This document shows positions 6,552 through 10,768 of a stretch of DNA of 10,768 nucleotides, piece by piece (position 1 is the stretch's first letter; each line of letters starts with the position of its first letter). The notes under the pieces were generated by a model. The model made no database searches and had not been told where the DNA came from. It saw only the letters and a program-made list of their open reading frames with translations. The position numbers and the translations under genes are program-made. Origin of the DNA: an uncultured Lachnospiraceae bacterium (lineage in GTDB: Bacteria; Bacillota; Clostridia; Lachnospirales; Lachnospiraceae); the NCBI GenBank assembly GCA_910586095.1, contig CAJUHQ010000118.1, positions 1-10,768 on the forward strand, in the 5' to 3' direction.

Positions 6552-6663
6552 TTTCTATCCCTGCCTTGTCCTTGGCTTTTTCCTTATTAGGATGCCTTTT
6601 GTAAGCCAGATAATCGTCTACCTGCCCTGTCTGCATAAACCGGCCCCATCCATCCTCGTACAT
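6478..6663 (-). CDS. yqzL: Small YqzL-like protein overlapping recO
   Basis: This is a 61-residue frame between era and recO. Its beginning, MYEDGWGRFMQTGQVDDYLA followed by YK, fits the W-x2-F-x2-TG-x5-YL pattern of the small Firmicute protein YqzL, which lies between era and recO in Bacillus subtilis. The function of YqzL is unknown. The first 25 or so residues look like the conserved part; the remainder is charged and low in hydrophobic residues. The last 74 bases run inside the start of recO in another frame, so the C-terminus (about residues 38-61) may be an uncontrolled extension rather than selected sequence. The ATG at 6663 has no close ribosome site (AAAGGG is about 12 bases away), and an in-frame TAG just upstream rules out a longer form. 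Translational coupling with recO is possible. The call rests on a short motif and gene order. Confidence 0.65.
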   Translation of the reverse strand: MYEDGWGRFMQTGQVDDYLAYKRHPNKEKAKDKAGIENECRHARDCYTDRDHYKSGTNRGV

Positions 6664-6782
6664 TCTATAACCATACCCTTTCTATTCTATCTTACGATGA
6701 AGAACAAACTATTTACACACGTCTTTTTTGACAATTTTTTGTTTGTATTCCTCTGGTATTAGGGTGTGCTTATAGAACAATT

Positions 6783-7685
6783 TTATTCATGATCTTTTGG
6801 GTCATACCCGAAATTCTTTATGAGAAAATCACTGTCACGCCAGTCTTTCTTTACCTTTACCCACAATTGCAAATTGACGTGCTGTTCTAACAGATCCTCG
6901 ATTTCAGGACGCGCCATAGATCCAATTTTCTTGAGCATGGCACCGCCCTTTCCTATGATGATACCTTTATGTGAATCGCGCTCACAAATAATAGTCGCAT
7001 CAATATTCACAATATTTTTTCCATACTTCATAGACTCAATTATGACAGCCACTCCATGTGGTATCTCCTCATCAATACTTCTTAGTACTTTCTCGCGAAC
7101 AAGCTCCGCTACAATCTGTCGTGTGGGCTGATCTGTGATTGTATCTTCATCATAGAAAGCCGCCCCATACGGAAGATAGCTCATGATCTGTTGGATCAAC
7201 ACTTCTGTATTGTCCTTTTTTAGTGCAGAAACAGGTACTACCTCAGCAAAATCAAGTTGTTTTCTATAAAGATCAATCGAAGCGACTACCTGTTCCTTCT
7301 TCACAGTGTCAATCTTGTTAATCACAAGTATGACAGGTGCAGACGTCTTCTTTAGCTGTTCTATAATATGCTGTTCACCAGCACCAATGTACTCTGTAGG
7401 CTCCACAAGCCACAAAATGACATCAACCTCTTTAAAGCTATGTTCTGCCACATGGACCATATAGTTGCCTAATTTATTTTTGGCTTTGTGTATGCCTGGG
7501 GTATCCACAAAAACAATTTGTCCTTCATCTGAAGTATACACCGTCTGTATTCGGTTTCTAGTCGTCTGCGGTTTCTTGGAAGTGATCGCAATTTTCTGCC
7601 CAATCAAACAATTCATCAATGTGGATTTCCCCACATTGGGTCTACCCACCAACGCTGCAAATCCTGCCTTGTATCTCTCATTCAT
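6783..7685 (-). CDS. era: GTPase Era
   Basis: Era is an essential GTPase that binds the 3' end of 16S rRNA and drives 30S subunit maturation in the cytoplasm and at the membrane. The protein is 300 residues, the normal length. The GTPase domain shows GRPNVGKS (14-21, P-loop), KPQTTR (38-43, switch I), DTPG (61-64), NKID (123-126) and SAL (153-155). The type 2 KH domain that binds rRNA contains GIIIGKGGAMLKKIG (241-255), followed by the family end WVKVKKDWRDSDFLIKNFGY. The start has GGAGGA (7704-7699) 13 bases upstream; an in-frame TGA just before ATG excludes a longer form. It follows the M16C peptidase gene by 62 bases with no terminator, and precedes the YqzL-like gene by 119 bases in which I see no convincing promoter or terminator. 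Confidence 0.98.
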   Translation of the reverse strand: MNERYKAGFAALVGRPNVGKSTLMNCLIGQKIAITSKKPQTTRNRIQTVYTSDEGQIVFVDTPGIHKAKNKLGNYMVHVAEHSFKEVDVILWLVEPTEYIGAGEQHIIEQLKKTSAPVILVINKIDTVKKEQVVASIDLYRKQLDFAEVVPVSALKKDNTEVLIQQIMSYLPYGAAFYDEDTITDQPTRQIVAELVREKVLRSIDEEIPHGVAVIIESMKYGKNIVNIDATIICERDSHKGIIIGKGGAMLKKIGSMARPEIEDLLEQHVNLQLWVKVKKDWRDSDFLIKNFGYDPKDHE

Positions 7686-7747
7686 CTGTGCAACTCATTC
7701 CTCCATATTTCTACATATTCCACACAAGAAAAATTGACGCCTAAGAC

Positions 7748-10675
7748 TTAATGAAAAAGATTTTCTACCTTCATAAACAGTTGACTGCTCTCATCAATCA
7801 CTTGGCTATTTCCTACCACACAAATCGTATCCTGAGCCATAATGGCATCTAGATACCCTGCCAAGGCCCTAATATCCTCCTGTGAACATGCAAGCAACTC
7901 ATCGCGTTCCTTTTGTACCTCCTCATACGTAAGATTGGTGAGATAGGCACTTAGAGAGCGACTTCCTTTCATAATAGGTGTCATAGGAACATCTAGATAG
8001 CTGACAGCGCCTATAATATATTTGGTCATTGTCCTCTCATCTACTGTAAAGTTTCTCAGATACTCTCCTGCTTTCTTAAAAGTATCAACGGTCTTTTGTA
8101 GATTTGGATCTCTATAGGATGTTAAATAACTGTCCCCTGTCCTGCCAAAACTGCTCATACTACCATAGGCTCCACCTTTGACGCGCACATTGATCCATAA
8201 ATAATCATAGTCTAAAATTACTTTGAGTGCTCTCAAAGCTCCTGTGTATGTGTAGTCTGTATTTGTTCTATAATTTCCTGCCTTACATACATACTGTACT
8301 TGGGCAGAAGTCGAAAATGCCTCATTCTTTTTTTGCAGCGAAATCATAAATGGCTCTTTTTTGACAGTATTCGTAAATAATTTTGCCTTCAGATTTGGTA
8401 TAAGGTCTTGGATAGCTTCTATTCCTTCCTCTGTGGCTGTAATATCCACCATAAGATTTTCAGGTCGGAATAAACACTTCATAAGCTCTGATAATTTTTC
8501 TACCAACTCTTTTTTATTTTCCTCAAAATTTGTTGTCAACTTTTCTAACAGACGATAACAAGGAATCCCACTTACCAACTCAGAAATCGCCGCTACCTCA
8601 CTAAAATAAGACATTGCTCTCACCGCTGCGGTAGAATGTCCTGAAGCAACCATACTACTTTGCATCCGCGACTGCAACTCTTCTAAAATCTCTCGGATTC
8701 GATTTGTATCTGTCAACTTAGAGCCTGTCATAATCTCTGTCACCAGATCAAATGCTGTTGGCAATTTATCATACATCGCCTTTGTCTTAATCTCAAAAGT
8801 AAGCTTGTATTCATCAAGATTCTTCGCGTTTACATAAGTATTCACTGTGCTTGTAATACCACCTGTGTGAATGTTCATCTCATTGCACAGTTCCCCATAA
8901 CTATATTGCTCTGTATCAACACAACCCAACACATTTTTAAGAATCCCAATATAAGAAAATAATTCTACTGGAATATTATAGGCATCAAAAATCAGTCGAA
9001 TATAGCCAATGCCATTGGTCGCAATATCATGAAACACTACTTTAGTGTCTCCTATTTGTCGTACTTCATTGATAAACTCTTCTGCTTCCTTCTTAATGTC
9101 CTCTCTTGCAAGCATTGGAATTTTTGCAAGATTCTCAGGCGCCTCCTCCGCCTCCTGAAATGCGTGCAATGCCTTCGTATCTGCCACAATCTTACGAAGT
9201 TCCTCGCTGCTTAATCCCGCTTTATACGCCGCAAGCTTATCAACCAATTCCTTATCTTTTTGAGTTGTCAACCCTTCCTTGGGTGCTATCACCACCACCG
9301 ACTTATGCATATTTTGAATCAAATACTTCTCTATCAGTTTTTCATAATAGTCTGTGTTGATTTTTTCTTTAAGCTCCTTAAAAATATCAAGAGCCTCAAT
9401 CATATCAAATGGCATATTGTCATCATAGAGCCATGAATCAAACATTTGTAACCCATACATTAATCCCTTAGGATATGAGCCAAAATCTGCTTCTCTATAT
9501 CGAAACTCGTAGTAATTTAACCCCGCAAGCAGTGATTTCTTGTCAATGCCCTCCCGCACAATGCGCGCAAGTTCACTCTCCACAACATCAACAAACTCTT
9601 CCTTTTGTGAACTGTTGGCATTTTTGGCAACAATAGAAAAATATGGCTGATAAATACCATTCTCATAAATTGTATAGACTTCTGTTCCAATATTTCTATG
9701 AATCAATGCAAGTTTTAAAGGAGCAGCAGAAGCAGAACAAATCGCATACTCCAAAATTTGCATAGCAAAGTATAGTTCTTTGTCTAGACTTGTTCCAATC
9801 ACTGTATTATAAGAAAGATACGTATTGTTCTCTAGCGTTTCTCCCTCCATAATAGGATATTCCTTGTATAGCTCTACTGGTTTCTCAAAGGATGGCTGCA
9901 ATTTAAGAGAAGAATCAATCTCAATTTTGTCAAATTGACTTAGATAGTGTTGATCTATCCACTCTAGCTTTTCTGCCATATCCATATTTCCATATAGATA
10001 AAGATAACTGTTTGACGGATGATAATACCTTCTGTGAAAATCAAGAAACTGTTCATACGTGAGATTAGGAATAACTTGCGGATCTCCACCCGACTCCACA
10101 CCGTATGCAGTGTCTGGAAACAGGGAGCTTAACACTTCCCTGTCATTGATTTCATCTGGTGAGGAGAAGGCTCCTTTCATCTCATTATATACAACACCAT
10201 TTAATGTAAGAGGACTATTTTCATCCTCCATCTCATAATGCCACCCCTCCTGCTGGAAAATTTTCTCTTCCTTATAGATATTGGGATAAAATACTGCATC
10301 TAAATATACATGCATTAAATTCTGAAAATCCTTATCATTGCAACTTGCAACAGGATAGACTGTCTTATCGCTATAGGTCATCGCATTTAAAAAGGTATTA
10401 AGAGATCCTTTTACAAGCTCCACAAACGGGTCCTTCACAGGAAAATCTTTGGAGCCACACAGCACAGTATGCTCTATAATATGTGGCACTCCTGTCGAAT
10501 CTGTAGGAGGCGTACGAAAACCAATATAAAAAACTTTATTTTCATCATCATTACTTAAAAGCGCTATCCGCGCTCCTGATTTTTTGTGACGCAGCAACCA
10601 ACTCATCGCCCCGATATCATCAATCTGCCGCTTTCCAATTACTTCATATGCTGTTACTTCTTCAATTTGTCTCAT
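7748..10675 (-). CDS. M16C zinc metallopeptidase (PreP-like insulinase family)
   Basis: This 975-residue protein belongs to the pitrilysin/insulinase superfamily, closest in look to the presequence-protease branch (M16C), which closes around and degrades short unfolded peptides. The inverted zinc motif HIIEH is at 65-69, in GVPHIIEHTVLCGSKDFPV, and the distal ligand is probably E165 in YNEMKG, 97 residues after E68 as in PreP. The later blocks DPFVELVKGSLNTFLNAMT and YPVAS fit the same branch. The C-terminal half carries VRVKGGAYGSMSSFGRTGDS (830-849), near the substrate-binding Arg/Tyr region. There is no signal peptide or membrane segment, so it is probably cytosolic and may recycle peptides. 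The frame is open upstream to the window edge, but no start codon occurs there and AAAGGAG (10695-10689) precedes the ATG by 13 bases. It heads the era-yqzL-recO group. The in vivo substrate is unknown. Confidence 0.93.
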   Translation of the reverse strand: MRQIEEVTAYEVIGKRQIDDIGAMSWLLRHKKSGARIALLSNDDENKVFYIGFRTPPTDSTGVPHIIEHTVLCGSKDFPVKDPFVELVKGSLNTFLNAMTYSDKTVYPVASCNDKDFQNLMHVYLDAVFYPNIYKEEKIFQQEGWHYEMEDENSPLTLNGVVYNEMKGAFSSPDEINDREVLSSLFPDTAYGVESGGDPQVIPNLTYEQFLDFHRRYYHPSNSYLYLYGNMDMAEKLEWIDQHYLSQFDKIEIDSSLKLQPSFEKPVELYKEYPIMEGETLENNTYLSYNTVIGTSLDKELYFAMQILEYAICSASAAPLKLALIHRNIGTEVYTIYENGIYQPYFSIVAKNANSSQKEEFVDVVESELARIVREGIDKKSLLAGLNYYEFRYREADFGSYPKGLMYGLQMFDSWLYDDNMPFDMIEALDIFKELKEKINTDYYEKLIEKYLIQNMHKSVVVIAPKEGLTTQKDKELVDKLAAYKAGLSSEELRKIVADTKALHAFQEAEEAPENLAKIPMLAREDIKKEAEEFINEVRQIGDTKVVFHDIATNGIGYIRLIFDAYNIPVELFSYIGILKNVLGCVDTEQYSYGELCNEMNIHTGGITSTVNTYVNAKNLDEYKLTFEIKTKAMYDKLPTAFDLVTEIMTGSKLTDTNRIREILEELQSRMQSSMVASGHSTAAVRAMSYFSEVAAISELVSGIPCYRLLEKLTTNFEENKKELVEKLSELMKCLFRPENLMVDITATEEGIEAIQDLIPNLKAKLFTNTVKKEPFMISLQKKNEAFSTSAQVQYVCKAGNYRTNTDYTYTGALRALKVILDYDYLWINVRVKGGAYGSMSSFGRTGDSYLTSYRDPNLQKTVDTFKKAGEYLRNFTVDERTMTKYIIGAVSYLDVPMTPIMKGSRSLSAYLTNLTYEEVQKERDELLACSQEDIRALAGYLDAIMAQDTICVVGNSQVIDESSQLFMKVENLFH

Positions 10676-10688
10676 TTTTATAATTATA

Positions 10689-10695
10689 CTCCTTT
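10689..10695 (-). promoter_or_regulatory. Shine-Dalgarno site of the M16C peptidase gene
   Basis: AAAGGAG ends 13 bases before the ATG at 10675. The spacing is long, but no other start codon is available in frame between here and the window edge. Confidence 0.65.
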
Positions 10696-10708
10696 CAGAA
10701 TCTTCAGG

Positions 10709-10732
10709 AAAAATAGACGTTTGCGAAACGCC
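10709..10732 (-). terminator. Intrinsic-terminator-like hairpin upstream of the M16C gene
   Basis: On the minus strand GGCGTTT (10732-10726) pairs with AAACGTC (10722-10716) around a CGC loop (7 bp including one G-U), followed by TATTTTT (10715-10709). This is the form of a Rho-independent terminator and probably ends a gene lying beyond the window. A weaker CCGTA/TGCGG hairpin precedes it (10737-10750). Its closeness to the peptidase ribosome site (13 bases) also allows a leader attenuator. The remaining bases up to 10768 hold nothing I can identify. Confidence 0.65.
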
Positions 10733-10768
10733 ACAATCCGCATAAATACGGCATCTTTTGTTACTAAA

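Noticed and set aside
6382..6762. 126-residue plus-strand open frame opposite the recO start
   Set aside because: It lies opposite recO and the YqzL-like gene, has no ribosome site or recognisable motif, and looks like a by-product of the real coding strand. The same holds for the other plus-strand frames, including those opposite alaS, glyQS, era and the peptidase.
6664..6782. Promoter for yqzL-recO between era and the YqzL-like gene
   Set aside because: TAGAAT and TAAGAT occur as -10-like words and TTGTCA as a -35-like word, but none are paired at 16-18 bases.
7678..7698. Six-codon leader peptide overlapping the start of era
   Set aside because: ATG follows directly on the GGAGGA with no spacing and the frame is trivial; it is more likely part of the era ribosome-site spacer.
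10683..10688. TATAAT just before the M16C start as a -10 box
   Set aside because: No acceptable -35 box lies 16-18 bases upstream, and transcription would begin at the start codon itself, losing the good ribosome site.
10704..10754. 16-codon frame beginning MPYLCGLW upstream of the M16C gene
   Set aside because: It spans the two hairpins, has no ribosome site, and is most easily explained as chance reading of a terminator region.

Overview
The window looks like a core-genome stretch from a low-to-moderate GC Firmicute, most likely a Lachnospiraceae-type clostridium. The grounds are: a single-chain (alpha2-type) glycyl-tRNA synthetase; an alanyl-tRNA synthetase with the clostridial-style cysteine-rich insert; a PreP-like M16C peptidase next to era; the era-yqzL-recO-glycyl-tRNA-synthetase gene order known from Firmicutes; and consensus TTGACA/TATAAT promoters with GGAGG Shine-Dalgarno sites. 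No homology search was run, so this placement rests on recognised motifs and gene order.

Every gene I can support is on the minus strand, so transcription runs from high to low coordinates. In that order: an intrinsic-terminator-like hairpin (10709-10732), a large cytosolic M16C metallopeptidase (7748-10675), era (6783-7685), a small YqzL-like protein (6478-6663) overlapping the start of recO, recO (5889-6551), a strong promoter inside the end of recO (5877-5905), a structured leader, an uncharacterised lipoprotein (5098-5769), glyQS (3678-5069), alaS (938-3601), a second strong promoter (855-882), rpsU (601-777), a terminator (484-511), and the first 154 codons of a four-helix-like membrane protein of the 'putative ABC-transporter type IV' family, cut by the window edge.

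The genes look like three overlapping transcription units: M16C-era-yqzL-recO; lipoprotein-glyQS-alaS, driven from inside recO; and rpsU, with possible read-through into the membrane protein. The theme is translation and growth: Era assembles the 30S subunit, S21 is a 30S protein, and two aminoacyl-tRNA synthetases charge tRNA-Gly and tRNA-Ala. RecO (recombination repair) and a peptide-clearing protease sit alongside.

I see no tRNA, rRNA, CRISPR array, insertion sequence, prophage or defence system. No exciting unknown system stands out. The second-look points are modest: the unrecognised lipoprotein and its leader stem, a RecO without its zinc-finger cysteines, the YqzL/RecO overlap, and terminator hairpins placed very close to two start codons. 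No stretch over 300 bases lacks a gene; the longest non-coding stretches are 778-937, 465-600, 5770-5888 and 6664-6782.
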